Positions 9,715 to 18,555 of a stretch of DNA of 47,299 nucleotides are shown in pieces. The notes below the pieces were generated by a model. It was not told the DNA's origin and did no database searches. It saw only the letters and a program-made list of their open reading frames with translations. Position numbers and translations under genes: made by a program. Origin of the DNA: Rhodoferax sp. (GTDB lineage: Bacteria > Pseudomonadota > Gammaproteobacteria > Burkholderiales > Burkholderiaceae_C); contig NZ_JAQTXM010000032.1 in the NCBI RefSeq assembly GCF_028688795.1, forward strand, positions 1-47,299, in the 5' to 3' direction. Within the stretch, counting starts at the first letter, position 1. Each line of letters starts with the position of its first letter.

Positions 9715-11291
9715 TGGCGCATTTGGTGATTGCCCCGATCTTGCTGCCGTTCGTCTCGGGGGCTTTGCTGCTGGCCATGGGTCGGCTTTCCCTTCCTACC
9801 CAACGCTGGGTGGCAGTGGGTTCCGTGCTGGCCCAGATCGCTGCCGCCATCGCCCTGCTGGTGGCCGTCTCAAATGGCGATATTCTGGTTTACCGTTTGG
9901 GTGACTGGCCGGCGCCTTGGGGCATTGTGCTGGTGGCCGACCGGCTGGCCGCATGGATGGTGTTGATCACCACGCTGCTCGCCCTTTTTGCTGCGATTTT
10001 TGCCGGCGGCGGCGTGGATGCCCAGGGCCGTCATTTTCATGTGCTGTTCCAGATGCAATTGTTTGGCTTGGCAGGTGCCTTTTTGACCGGAGATTTATTC
10101 AACCTGTTTGTCTTCTTTGAGATTTTGTTAATCGCCTCCTACGGCTTGGCCTTGCACGGCGGTGGCGCCACACGCACCCGCGCCGGCCTGCACTATGTGG
10201 TGATGAATCTGGCGGGCTCCACCGTTTTTTTGTTCGGCGCCGGCCTCACCTACGCGGCACTGGGCAGCTTGAACCTGGCCGACCTGGCGGCCAAAGCGGC
10301 CACCCTGGCGCCCGACCAATTGGGGCTGGCACGCGCGGGTGGCTTGCTGCTGCTGCTGGTGTTTGGGCTCAAAGCGGCATTGCTGCCACTGCACTTGTGG
10401 CTGCCACGCGCCTATGTGGGCACCTCGGCCCCGGTGGCTGCGCTGTTTGCCATCATGACCAAGGTGGGCCTGTACGCCATTTTGCGTACTCACACCTTGC
10501 TTTTTGGCAACGAAGCGGGGGAGCTCGCCGATTTATTCACGCCCTGGTTGTTGCCGCTGGCGCTCACCACCATCGCCGTCGGCACACTGGGTGCCTTGGC
10601 CGCGAGCAGCCTGGCGCGACTGGCCGCCTACCTGGTGCTGGTGTCGGTGGGCACATTGCTTGCCGGCATCTCGGTGAGCACTGAAGGCATCGCCGCGGCA
10701 CTTTATTACATGCCGCACAGCACCTTCACCGCTGCCTTACTGTTTTTGCTGGCGGATGCCATCAAGCGCCGCCGTCTGGTCAGTGGCGACAGTTTTGCGG
10801 TTGATGCGGACATGCCACGCCATGTGCTTTGGGGCTCGCTGTTTTTTGCGGCGGCTGTGGCCGTGGCCGGTTTGCCCCCACTGTCCGGGTTCATTGGCAA
10901 GTTTCTGATTTTGCGGGCAACGCCTGGGCAGCCGTGGGTTTGGGCCGTGATCTTGCTGGGGGCGTTGCTGAGTTTGATCGCGCTGGCACGCGCCGGTAGC
11001 CGCATCTTTTTCGCGTCCACACCCATGGCGACAGCGCCAGCAACAGCCACGACGGCGACGGTTTCGACCGCCTTAATCACGCCCACCGCTTCAATCGGGA
11101 CTTCTGCAGTTTCTGACAGTGTGGCCATGCGGTCTTCTGCCAGGGAGCTATGGGCCATTGGTGGCTTGCTCGGTCTTATTCTGGCGTTAACCGTGGCAGC
11201 AGGGCCTGCGGTCGACTTTGCCCGTGCCAGCGCGCAGCAGTTGGCCAACCCCGCGCTCTACATAACTGCCGTTTTGTCAGGCAAACCATGA
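9711..11291 (+). CDS. mnhD: Mrp antiporter subunit D
   Basis: A 526-aa membrane subunit homologous to NuoM/NuoN of complex I and likely to form one of the ion channels. The conserved VFFEILLIASYGL glutamate, GLKAALLPLHLWLPRAY lysine and HSTFTAALLFLLADAI segment are visible. Near residues 435-475 an Ala/Thr-rich stretch (PMATAPATATTATVS) looks like a low-complexity insertion in a loop. It overlaps subunit C at its start and subunit E at its end by four bases each. Confidence 0.93.
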   Translation: MMAHLVIAPILLPFVSGALLLAMGRLSLPTQRWVAVGSVLAQIAAAIALLVAVSNGDILVYRLGDWPAPWGIVLVADRLAAWMVLITTLLALFAAIFAGGGVDAQGRHFHVLFQMQLFGLAGAFLTGDLFNLFVFFEILLIASYGLALHGGGATRTRAGLHYVVMNLAGSTVFLFGAGLTYAALGSLNLADLAAKAATLAPDQLGLARAGGLLLLLVFGLKAALLPLHLWLPRAYVGTSAPVAALFAIMTKVGLYAILRTHTLLFGNEAGELADLFTPWLLPLALTTIAVGTLGALAASSLARLAAYLVLVSVGTLLAGISVSTEGIAAALYYMPHSTFTAALLFLLADAIKRRRLVSGDSFAVDADMPRHVLWGSLFFAAAVAVAGLPPLSGFIGKFLILRATPGQPWVWAVILLGALLSLIALARAGSRIFFASTPMATAPATATTATVSTALITPTASIGTSAVSDSVAMRSSARELWAIGGLLGLILALTVAAGPAVDFARASAQQLANPALYITAVLSGKP

Positions 11292-11776
11292 AGCATTGGT
11301 TACCCCACCCCCTGCTGACCCCGATCCTGGCCCTGGTCTGGCTGTTGCTCAACAACACACGGGCCCCCGGCCAAGTGGTGCTGGGCTTGCTGCTGGGCTG
11401 GGCCATTCCCCGTTTCACCCTGGCGTTTTGGCCAGACCGGGTGCGCATCTACCGCCCGTTGAGCCTGCTGCGTTTTGTTGGTGTTTTTCTGTGGGATGTG
11501 CTGGTGTCCAACGTGGCCGTGGCGCGCCTGGTGCTGGCCGGGCCCAAGGTGCTGAACCCGCTGTTTGTGTGGGTGCCCCTTGATTTATCCAACGACCTGG
11601 CGCTCAGCCTGCTGGCTAACACCATTTGCCTGACACCGGGCACCGTGTCCGCCAACTTGTCACCAGACCAGCGCCATCTGCTGGTGCACGCGCTGGATTG
11701 CACCGACCCGGACGAACTGGTGCGCACCATCAAGACGCGGTTTGAAACCCCGCTCATGGAGATTTTTGAATGCTGA
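11288..11776 (+). CDS. mnhE: Mrp antiporter subunit E
   Basis: A 162-aa membrane subunit. MKHWLPHPLLTPILALVWLLLNN and the following GLLLGWAIPRF give two helices, and the C-terminal soluble part with LANTICLTPGTVSANLSPD is the family hallmark. The open frame extends upstream into subunit D, but the ATG overlapping the subunit D stop codon (ATGA) gives the family-like N-terminus. It overlaps subunit F by seven bases. Subunit E has no complex I counterpart and is needed for assembly in studied Mrp systems. Confidence 0.92.
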   Translation: MKHWLPHPLLTPILALVWLLLNNTRAPGQVVLGLLLGWAIPRFTLAFWPDRVRIYRPLSLLRFVGVFLWDVLVSNVAVARLVLAGPKVLNPLFVWVPLDLSNDLALSLLANTICLTPGTVSANLSPDQRHLLVHALDCTDPDELVRTIKTRFETPLMEIFEC

Positions 11777-12039
11777 GCATCGCCCTCACCCTCGCCTTTG
11801 GCCTGGTTGCCGCCGCCTTTGGCATCAGTTTTTTCAGATTGATGAAGGGCCCCAGCGCGCCAGACCGCATTTTGGCGCTGGACACCCTGTACATCAATGC
11901 CATTGCCCTGCTGGTGCTGCTGGGCATTCATTTAGCCAGCCCGCTGTATTTTGAAGCCGCATTGCTGATTGCCCTGATGGGCTTTGTTGGCACCGTGGCG
12001 CTGTGCAAGTTTTTGCTGCGCGGAGACATCATCGAATGA
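11770..12039 (+). CDS. mnhF: Mrp antiporter subunit F
   Basis: An 89-aa three-helix membrane subunit. The motif FFRLMKGPSAPDRILALDTLYINA is characteristic of MrpF/PhaF, followed by two hydrophobic segments and FVGTVALCKFLLRGDIIE at the C-terminus. It begins within the end of subunit E and its stop overlaps the subunit G start by four bases. Confidence 0.92.
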   Translation: MLSIALTLAFGLVAAAFGISFFRLMKGPSAPDRILALDTLYINAIALLVLLGIHLASPLYFEAALLIALMGFVGTVALCKFLLRGDIIE

Positions 12040-12401
12040 GCACCAGCACTGAAATTCTTTTGTCGGTGCTGGTCCTGGTGGGAGCGGCTTTCACCTTTGT
12101 CGGTTCGCTCAGCCTGCTGCGCTTCAAGGATTTTTACACCCGTCTGCATGGCCCCACCAAGGCCACCACGCTGGGGGTGGGCTGCCTGCTGGTTGCATCC
12201 TCGATTTTCTTCAGCGTGACGACTCAGGATTTAAGCCTCCATGAAATTCTGGTCACGCTGTATTTGTTCATCACCGCCCCGATTTCAGCGCACCTGCTGG
12301 CCAAGGCGGCACTGCATCTGCGCTTGCCGTCTGTGACACCACTGCCTGATGACATACCCGCGCCCGCATCTGCACCCACACACCCAGCCGAGCAAAAGTA
12401 A
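12036..12401 (+). CDS. mnhG: Mrp antiporter subunit G
   Basis: A 121-aa membrane subunit that closes the operon. The motif SLSLLRFKDFYTRLHGPTKA is typical of MrpG/PhaG and is followed by two more hydrophobic segments. The frame is open for 11 more codons upstream, but the ATG overlapping the subunit F stop (ATGA) gives the standard N-terminus. The C-terminal tail is Pro/Ala-rich (PAPASAPTHPAEQ) and probably unstructured. No clear terminator follows in the 118 bases before the fumarase gene. Confidence 0.92.
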   Translation: MSTSTEILLSVLVLVGAAFTFVGSLSLLRFKDFYTRLHGPTKATTLGVGCLLVASSIFFSVTTQDLSLHEILVTLYLFITAPISAHLLAKAALHLRLPSVTPLPDDIPAPASAPTHPAEQK

Positions 12402-12519
12402 ACCAAGCGCTCCCAGGGGCAGCGTCAGCCAGGCGTTGGGGCTGGGTGGTTAAACTTCTAGTTTGCGTTGATTCCGCGCTGATTCACCCCCATTTGCCAC
12501 CACTTCGAGGACGCCTTCC

Positions 12520-14073
12520 ATGAGCACCGCCATCCGTCAAAACGACCTGATTGAATCTGTCGCCGCAGCCCTGCAATACATTTCGTACTACCACCCCGCT
12601 GACTACATTGCGCACTTGGCTCGGGCCTATGAACGCGAACAAAGCCCGGCTGCCAAAGACGCCATTGCACAAATTCTGACCAACAGCAAGATGAGCGCCA
12701 CCGGCCATCGGCCGATTTGTCAGGACACCGGTATCGTCAACGTGTTCCTCAAAGTGGGCATGGACGTGCGCTGGGAAGGTTTCACCGGCAGCCTGGACGA
12801 CGCCATCAACGAAGGCGTGCGCCGCGCCTACAACTTTCCCGGCAACACGCTGCGCGCCAGTGTGGTTGCAGACCCCGAGTTTTTGCGCAAAAACACCAAA
12901 GACAACACCCCCGCCGTCATCAACACCGAAATCGTGCCCGGCAACACGGTGGAAGTCACGGTGGCAGCCAAGGGCGGCGGCAGTGAAAACAAAAGCAAGA
13001 TGTACATGCTCAACCCCGGTGACTCGGTGGTGGATTGGGTGCTGAAGACCGTGCCGACCATGGGTGCCGGTTGGTGCCCACCGGGCATGCTCGGCATCGG
13101 CATTGGCGGCACCGCTGAAAAAGCCGTGCTCATGGCCAAGGAAAGCCTGATGGACAACCTTGACATGTACGAATTGCAAGCCAAGGCCGCCAGTGGTGCG
13201 GCACTGGACAAAACCGAAGAGCTGCGCCTGGAGCTGTTCAACAAGGTCAACGCGCTGGGCATTGGCGCACAAGGTCTGGGTGGCCTGACCACCGTGCTTG
13301 ACGTCAAGATCAAGATGTACCCCACCCACGCCGCCAGCAAGCCGATTGCCATGATTCCCAACTGCGCGGCCACCCGCCATGCGCATTTTGTGATGGATGG
13401 CAGCGGCCCGGTTTACCTGACCCCACCCTCGCTCGACACCTGGCCCGACGTGCAGTGGGCACCTGACTACATCAAGAGCAAAAAGGTTGACCTCAACACC
13501 CTCACCCGTGAAGAAGTCGCCAGCTGGAAACCCGGCGACACCCTGCTGCTCAACGGCAAGATGCTCACCGGCCGCGATGCCGCGCACAAACGCATCAAGG
13601 ACATGCTGGCAAAAGGCGAGAAGCTGCCGGTCGATTTCACCAATCGCGTGATTTATTACGTTGGCCCGGTGGACCCTGTCGGTGACGAGGCGGTAGGCCC
13701 TGCCGGCCCAACCACGGCCACTCGCATGGATGGCTTCACCGAAATGATGCTGGCCGAGACCGGCCTGATCGCCATGATCGGCAAATCCGAGCGTGGCCCG
13801 GTCGCCATTGAAGCCATCAAAAAACACAAGAGCGCCTATTTGATGGCGGTAGGCGGCGCCGCTTACCTGGTCAGCAAAGCCATCAAGACTGCCAAGGTAC
13901 TGGGCTTTGCCGATCTGGGCATGGAAGCCATTTACGAATTCGACGTGGTTGACATGCCAGTGACCGTGGCAGTCGACGCCCAAGGCATCAGTGTGCACAA
14001 CACGGGCCCGGCCGAGTGGCAGCAACGCATTGCCAGCGGCGAATTCAAGGGCATTGCCGTCTCAGGCCAGTGA
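12520..14073 (+). CDS. fumA: Fumarate hydratase, class I (iron-sulfur)
   Basis: Interconverts fumarate and malate in the TCA cycle using an oxygen-sensitive [4Fe-4S] cluster. The 517-aa chain carries the N-terminal alpha and C-terminal beta domains in one polypeptide, as in FumA/FumB. Likely cluster cysteines are C67 (RPICQDTG), C186 (GWCPPGM) and C282 (PNCAATRH). The beta domain shows KMLTGRDAAHKRI and the GPTTATRMD stretch. A GAGGA ribosome-binding site sits about 10 bases upstream of the ATG. The racemase gene murI follows immediately, so the two may be co-transcribed. The symbol follows the E. coli paralogue and is not a strict orthology claim. Confidence 0.93.
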   Translation: MSTAIRQNDLIESVAAALQYISYYHPADYIAHLARAYEREQSPAAKDAIAQILTNSKMSATGHRPICQDTGIVNVFLKVGMDVRWEGFTGSLDDAINEGVRRAYNFPGNTLRASVVADPEFLRKNTKDNTPAVINTEIVPGNTVEVTVAAKGGGSENKSKMYMLNPGDSVVDWVLKTVPTMGAGWCPPGMLGIGIGGTAEKAVLMAKESLMDNLDMYELQAKAASGAALDKTEELRLELFNKVNALGIGAQGLGGLTTVLDVKIKMYPTHAASKPIAMIPNCAATRHAHFVMDGSGPVYLTPPSLDTWPDVQWAPDYIKSKKVDLNTLTREEVASWKPGDTLLLNGKMLTGRDAAHKRIKDMLAKGEKLPVDFTNRVIYYVGPVDPVGDEAVGPAGPTTATRMDGFTEMMLAETGLIAMIGKSERGPVAIEAIKKHKSAYLMAVGGAAYLVSKAIKTAKVLGFADLGMEAIYEFDVVDMPVTVAVDAQGISVHNTGPAEWQQRIASGEFKGIAVSGQ

Positions 14074-14074
14074 G

Positions 14075-14902
14075 TTGACACAACCGGGCCTGATTGGGCA
14101 AGTCAAGCGCCCCATCGGGGTGTTTGACAGCGGTGTTGGCGGCCTGAGCATCCTCAAGGCCTTGCGCACCGAGCTGCCCTTTGAGGATTTTGTTTATGTG
14201 GCCGACAGCGGCTATGCACCGTATGGCGAGCGTGACGAAGGCTTTGTCATTACGCGCTCGCGCACGATTGCCCGGTATTTGCAGGATCACGATCGCCTGA
14301 GCATCAAGGCGCTGGTGATTGCCTGCAACACCGCCACTGCAGCCGCCGTGCACCTGCTACGCGAGGACGACCCTGCACTGCCCATCATCGGGGTCGAGCC
14401 CGCACTCAAACCCGCCGTTGCCTTGAGCCATACCAAACGCATCGGTGTCATGGCTACCCGAGGCACCCTGGCCAGCCGCAAATTCAAGGCCCTGAGAGAT
14501 TCTTTGGCAGGCCAGGCCGAATTCATTTGCCAACCTTGCGATGGCTTGGCCGATGCGATCGAGCGCGACGAAACCTCAAAAATAATAGCGCTTTGCGCTG
14601 ATTACACGGGGGCTATAGGCCAATTTGGCTTAAAAAAAGATCAAATTGACACCTTGGTACTGGGGTGTACCCATTACCCGTTTGCCAGCCATCACCTGCA
14701 GACTTTGGTCGGCCCAGAGGTGCGCCTGGTGGATAACGGTGAGCCCGTCGCCCGGCAAACGCGCCGCGTGCTGCCCCTGCTGGCCAACAGCGGTCAACTC
14801 GGGAAGCTGGTGCTGTTGTCAACTGGTAACCCTGATGCGCTGCAGGCAGCGGCGAAGCGCTGGCTTGACGTCAATGTAAATGTCCAGCGCCTGACAAGTT
14901 AG
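14075..14902 (+). CDS. murI: Glutamate racemase MurI
   Basis: Makes D-glutamate for peptidoglycan. Both catalytic cysteines are present, in IACNTATAAA and VLGCTHYPFA, together with the N-terminal PIGVFDSGVGGLS motif. The frame is open upstream into the fumarase gene. The most plausible start is the TTG one base after the fumarase stop (TTG ACA CAA CCG), giving 275 aa; a start at a nearby CTG is possible and no strong ribosome-binding site decides it. Residues about 167-184 (SKIIALCADYTGAIGQFG) are encoded by a minus-oriented copy of the dispersed repeat, without loss of the frame. Confidence 0.92.
   Translation: MTQPGLIGQVKRPIGVFDSGVGGLSILKALRTELPFEDFVYVADSGYAPYGERDEGFVITRSRTIARYLQDHDRLSIKALVIACNTATAAAVHLLREDDPALPIIGVEPALKPAVALSHTKRIGVMATRGTLASRKFKALRDSLAGQAEFICQPCDGLADAIERDETSKIIALCADYTGAIGQFGLKKDQIDTLVLGCTHYPFASHHLQTLVGPEVRLVDNGEPVARQTRRVLPLLANSGQLGKLVLLSTGNPDALQAAAKRWLDVNVNVQRLTS
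14575..14624 (-). repeat. Dispersed repeat, copy 2 (inside murI, antisense)
   Basis: On the minus strand this stretch matches the family almost throughout: GGCCTATAGCC, then a diverged middle, then CAGCGCAAAGCGCTATTATTTTTGA. It is the only intragenic copy read in the opposite sense to its host gene. The protein remains in frame across it and the second catalytic cysteine region resumes about 15 residues later. Confidence 0.7.
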
Positions 14903-14930
14903 GCCCTGGCCCTGAAGCCAGTGACAGCAA

Positions 14931-16160
14931 TTACGCCAATTGCCCCCGGGGCATCAGTTTGAGCATCAGTTCCATGTTCAAACTCAGCTTCACCGAGGTG
15001 GGGGCCAGCGTGGACTCAACTGCAAAATCTGGCTTGGCCGTGTCGCGCAAGCGGGGTTCGGCAATGGGCTGGCCGCTGCGGTTGATCACCGAAGCCACCC
15101 AGGGCTCTCCAGGCTTGATACCCCTACGTACCACCACGGCCGTTTCGCCATTGGCCAGGGTGACAAAAGTGCCTGGCGGGCTCACACCCAGCAGCCTGAC
15201 CAATGCAGTGCCCACCTCATCGTGTTTGGTTTCACCCACCGGCAACACCACGCTGCGCACCGAATCACGCGCGTTACGCCCGGCTCTGGACTTGCGTGGG
15301 CTCATGGCAGCCGTGTAACGGTCAACGATTTGCAAGATGCGTGTCATGCGCTGTGCCACCGGCCAATCAACCAATTTCTCAGGGCCTGAAAGTGCCGCAT
15401 GGTGCTGCTCAACCACCTGCAACCAGAGTTCATCGGTGACACCTGACTGCACCAACAGCTGGCGCCCCATGACCGAATGCGTGTCGATCATGTTGCGTTG
15501 GCTGGGGCTGGGTGCCCCTTTTTGCAAGGCCAACAGGTCTTGTAAATGCGTCATGGCCACATTCATGGTGAGCGCGGCACACACCAGGCTGCGGCGTTCG
15601 TCATCAGACAACCCAAACGGGCTTGCCAGTGAATTCACCAAGGCTGCACAAAGCAGGGAATGCAGGGCGCTGTAGCCACCAAAGTGTGTCACGGCCCGGT
15701 TAAAAAGTAAAAACTGCGAGCCATAGATATCCTGGCCGAGCAAGCGCCCGATTGCGTCTTCCAGCGAACCAATCTTGCTGTCAAAACCGCTGGTGCTCTG
15801 GACGCTGGCCAAAAGACCGCCCAACTTTGACTCAACATCGCCCCAGCGCTGGCTCAAGGTACCCGCCTCTTTGTCTTCGGCTTTTGCGGCGGGCCTGACC
15901 CCCAGGTATTTGGAAAAGTCCTTAATGGGTGCACCCATTCGGTTCAGCTCAGTGATACCCGACATCATGGCCCGCACGCCTTCGTCGGTTTCATCGATCT
16001 CAACAAAAATTTTGGGTCGACTCTGGATACCTGTCAGTTGCAGAGGGGAGTCAATTTTTTGCCCCTTGGCCAACAAAATAGCACCGGAGCCGTCGCGCAG
16101 CGTAAACGGCAAAGACATGCCGATATAAAGCAATTCTGGTCGAAATTCAATCAGGTCCAT
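14931..16160 (-). CDS. HD-GYP-like domain protein, probably catalytically degenerate
   Basis: A 409-aa cytoplasmic protein. Residues 1-60 resemble the N-terminal domain seen before many HD-GYP proteins. Residues about 160-300 follow the layout of HD-GYP c-di-GMP phosphodiesterases: a helix with HSLLCAALVNSLA, a second with ALTMNVAMTHLQDLL, then IDTHSVMGRQLLVQSGVTDELWL, VVEQHHAALSGP and RILQIVDRYTAAMSPRKSR. The HD pair is replaced by M-N and the GYP triplet by S-G-P, so metal binding and hydrolysis are probably lost. It may sense rather than cleave a nucleotide. It is convergent with murI and divergent from dapC. Confidence 0.75.
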   Translation of the reverse strand: MDLIEFRPELLYIGMSLPFTLRDGSGAILLAKGQKIDSPLQLTGIQSRPKIFVEIDETDEGVRAMMSGITELNRMGAPIKDFSKYLGVRPAAKAEDKEAGTLSQRWGDVESKLGGLLASVQSTSGFDSKIGSLEDAIGRLLGQDIYGSQFLLFNRAVTHFGGYSALHSLLCAALVNSLASPFGLSDDERRSLVCAALTMNVAMTHLQDLLALQKGAPSPSQRNMIDTHSVMGRQLLVQSGVTDELWLQVVEQHHAALSGPEKLVDWPVAQRMTRILQIVDRYTAAMSPRKSRAGRNARDSVRSVVLPVGETKHDEVGTALVRLLGVSPPGTFVTLANGETAVVVRRGIKPGEPWVASVINRSGQPIAEPRLRDTAKPDFAVESTLAPTSVKLSLNMELMLKLMPRGQLA

Positions 16161-16316
16161 GTCGGTCGTATTGCATGCGCAGTGATGAAAATTGAAACCT
16201 GGCCATCAGTATGGCAAAGCGGTAAAGGCGTTGGGGCGACGCACCGCCTGACTCTAACTCAAACATTGGGCTTGTAGACAACGCCCGGGCAACGCAATCC
16301 CGGATAATCACGCCCC

Positions 16317-17531
16317 ATGAATGACCTCTTAACGCTCCTGCAGCCCTACCCCTTTGAGCGGCTGCGCCAGCTCTTTGCTGACATCACCCCCAACCCTGCC
16401 TACAAGGCTATCAGTCTGGGCTTGGGCGAACCACGCCACGCCACGCCACAGCTGATCCAGAACGCCATGATCCAGGCCATCACCCGCGCACCGAGCGGCT
16501 TGGCCAGCTATCCGGCCACCGCCGGTGAACCCGCGCTGCGCGAGGCCTTTGCCCAATGGATGTTGCGCCGCTACGGCCTGGCGCTTGACCCCGCCACACA
16601 AATGTTGCCGGTGCTTGGTTCGCGCGAAGCGCTGTTTGCCCTGGCGCAAACCGTGATCAATCGCCCGGCCAACGCGGCAGATCCCAAACCCCTGGTGGTT
16701 TGCCCCAACCCGTTCTATCAAATCTACGAAGGCGCCGCCCTACTGGCCGGTGCTGAACCCTACTTTGTGGCGAGTGACCCAGCGCGCAACTTTGCCCCTG
16801 ACTGGGCCAGCGTGCCCGATGCGGTGTGGGCGCGCACCCAACTGCTCATCGTCTGCTCTCCGGGCAACCCCACCGGCGCAGTGATGCCGTTGTCAGAATG
16901 GCAAATGCTGTTTGAGCTCAGCGACAAGTTTGGCTTTGTGATTGGATCAGACGAGTGCTACAGCGAGATTTACTTCCGCGACGAACCGCCCTTGGGTGGC
17001 ATGGAAGCCGCCGCCAAACTTGGCCGCGCTGACTTTAAAAACATGATCTCGCTCACCAGCCTGTCCAAGCGCAGCAATGTGCCCGGCATGCGCAGCGGCT
17101 TTGTCGCCGGCGATGCGGCCCTGATCAAACCGTTTTTGCTCTACCGCACCTATCACGGCAGCGCCATGAGCCCTGTGGTGCAGGCGGCCAGCACGGCAGC
17201 TTGGCAAGACGAGGCCCACGTGGTGGCCAATCGGGCCCTGTACCGCACCAAGTTTGCCGAAGTGACGCCACGGCTGGCCCAGGTGTTGAAGCTGTCGCTG
17301 CCCGATGCCGGCTTCTACTTGTGGGCCGATGTGGCCGGGGATGACACTGCTTTTGCTCGCGAGCTTTACGCTAACTACAATGTGACGGTGCTGCCGGGCA
17401 GCTTTTTGGCTCGTACAGCCCAAGGCCACAACCCCGGCTTGTGCCGCATCCGCATGGCCTTGGTGGCCGACACCACAGAGTGTGTGGAGGCTGCGGAGCG
17501 CATTGTTGAATTTGTTAAAACCCGAGCCTGA
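16317..17531 (+). CDS. dapC: Succinyldiaminopimelate transaminase DapC
   Basis: PLP-dependent fold type I aminotransferase (404 aa) that makes N-succinyl-L,L-diaminopimelate from the keto precursor in the succinylase route to lysine and meso-diaminopimelate. It shows the N-terminal PYPFERLRQLF signature of DapC proteins, CSPGNPTGAVM, SDECYSEIYF and the PLP lysine K251 in SLTSLSKRSNVPGMRSG. The neighbours dapD and dapE on the same strand support the assignment over the related aspartate aminotransferases. A 22-bp perfect inverted repeat follows before dapD. Confidence 0.93.
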   Translation: MNDLLTLLQPYPFERLRQLFADITPNPAYKAISLGLGEPRHATPQLIQNAMIQAITRAPSGLASYPATAGEPALREAFAQWMLRRYGLALDPATQMLPVLGSREALFALAQTVINRPANAADPKPLVVCPNPFYQIYEGAALLAGAEPYFVASDPARNFAPDWASVPDAVWARTQLLIVCSPGNPTGAVMPLSEWQMLFELSDKFGFVIGSDECYSEIYFRDEPPLGGMEAAAKLGRADFKNMISLTSLSKRSNVPGMRSGFVAGDAALIKPFLLYRTYHGSAMSPVVQAASTAAWQDEAHVVANRALYRTKFAEVTPRLAQVLKLSLPDAGFYLWADVAGDDTAFARELYANYNVTVLPGSFLARTAQGHNPGLCRIRMALVADTTECVEAAERIVEFVKTRA

Positions 17532-17557
17532 ATTGAAACTTTGTTGACTGTACCCGC

Positions 17558-17629
17558 GCAGTGGCTGGCTTTGGCGGCCTCCTCATACTGGGGTAGCAGA
17601 AATCGTCGGCCGCCAAAGCCAGCCACTGC
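17558..17629. repeat. Perfect 22-bp inverted repeat between dapC and dapD
   Basis: Arms at 17558-17579 (GCAGTGGCTGGCTTTGGCGG plus CC) and 17608-17629 are exact reverse complements, separated by 28 bases. A partial third copy of the GCCAGCCAGCCAC sequence follows at about 17642. There is no T-run after the stem, so it is not a classical Rho-independent terminator. It could be an RNA hairpin separating dapC and dapD expression, or a small mobile palindrome. Confidence 0.8.
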
Positions 17630-17695
17630 ACTAGTCGCGCTGCCAGCCAGCCACCTGTATATCATTCCTCACGTTGAACCAACCCTATCATTTTC

Positions 17696-18520
17696 ATGAC
17701 ACAACAACTTCAAACCATTCTTGACGCCGCTTGGGACGACCGTGCCAACATCTCTGCCACCAATGCATCCAAGGAAGTCATTGACGCTGTCGAACATGTC
17801 ATCAGTTCGCTCAACACCGGCCATTTGCGCGTGGCCACCCGCGAAGGTGTGGGCCAATGGACCACCCACCAGTGGATTAAAAAAGCCGTGTTGCTGAGCT
17901 TTCGCCTGAACGACAACGCCATCATGCACGCCGGTGACCTGGCTTTTTACGACAAAGTGCCAACCAAATTCTCCAACATGACAGCCTCGGGCCTGCAAGC
18001 CACCGGCGTGCGCATCGTGCCGCCGGCAGTGGCGCGCCGTGGCAGCTATCTGGCAAAAGGTGTGATTTTGATGCCCTCGTTTGTGAACATTGGCGCATTT
18101 GTCGACGAAGGCACCATGGTTGACACCTGGGCGGCTGTGGGCTCGTGCGCGCAGATCGGCAAAAACGTGCACTTGAGCGGTGGCGTCGGTATCGGTGGCG
18201 TGCTGGAACCAATGCAGGCCAACCCGACCATCATCGAGGACAACTGCTTCATCGGTGCCCGCTCCGAAATTGTGGAAGGCGTCATCGTCGAAGAAAACTC
18301 AGTCATCTCGATGGGTGTCTACATTGGCCAGAGCACCCCGATTTATGACCGCGCCAGCGACACCGTGAGCTACGGCCGCATTCCGGCCGGCTCGGTGGTG
18401 ATCAGCGGTAACCTGCCCAAAGATGGCGGCAAATACAGCCTGTACGCGGCCATCATCGTCAAACGCGTTGATGCCCAAACCCGCGCCAAGACCAGTTTGA
18501 ACGATTTGTTGCGAGATTAA
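17696..18520 (+). CDS. dapD: Tetrahydrodipicolinate N-succinyltransferase DapD
   Basis: Uses succinyl-CoA to succinylate tetrahydrodipicolinate, the entry to the succinylase branch. The 274-aa length is standard. An N-terminal helical domain is followed by the left-handed parallel beta-helix of hexapeptide repeats ([40 protein letters not shown]). The active-site region [20 protein letters not shown] is intact. It acts as a trimer in studied relatives. Confidence 0.96.
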   Translation: MTQQLQTILDAAWDDRANISATNASKEVIDAVEHVISSLNTGHLRVATREGVGQWTTHQWIKKAVLLSFRLNDNAIMHAGDLAFYDKVPTKFSNMTASGLQATGVRIVPPAVARRGSYLAKGVILMPSFVNIGAFVDEGTMVDTWAAVGSCAQIGKNVHLSGGVGIGGVLEPMQANPTIIEDNCFIGARSEIVEGVIVEENSVISMGVYIGQSTPIYDRASDTVSYGRIPAGSVVISGNLPKDGGKYSLYAAIIVKRVDAQTRAKTSLNDLLRD

Positions 18521-18555
18521 GGCTTAGTTCTGTCCTCACCTGACCAGGTAACAAC

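Noticed and set aside
12484..14025. 513-codon frame opposite the fumarase gene
   Set aside because: Antisense to a clear class I fumarase; composition (His, Gly, Val) is that of a shadow frame and not a protein.
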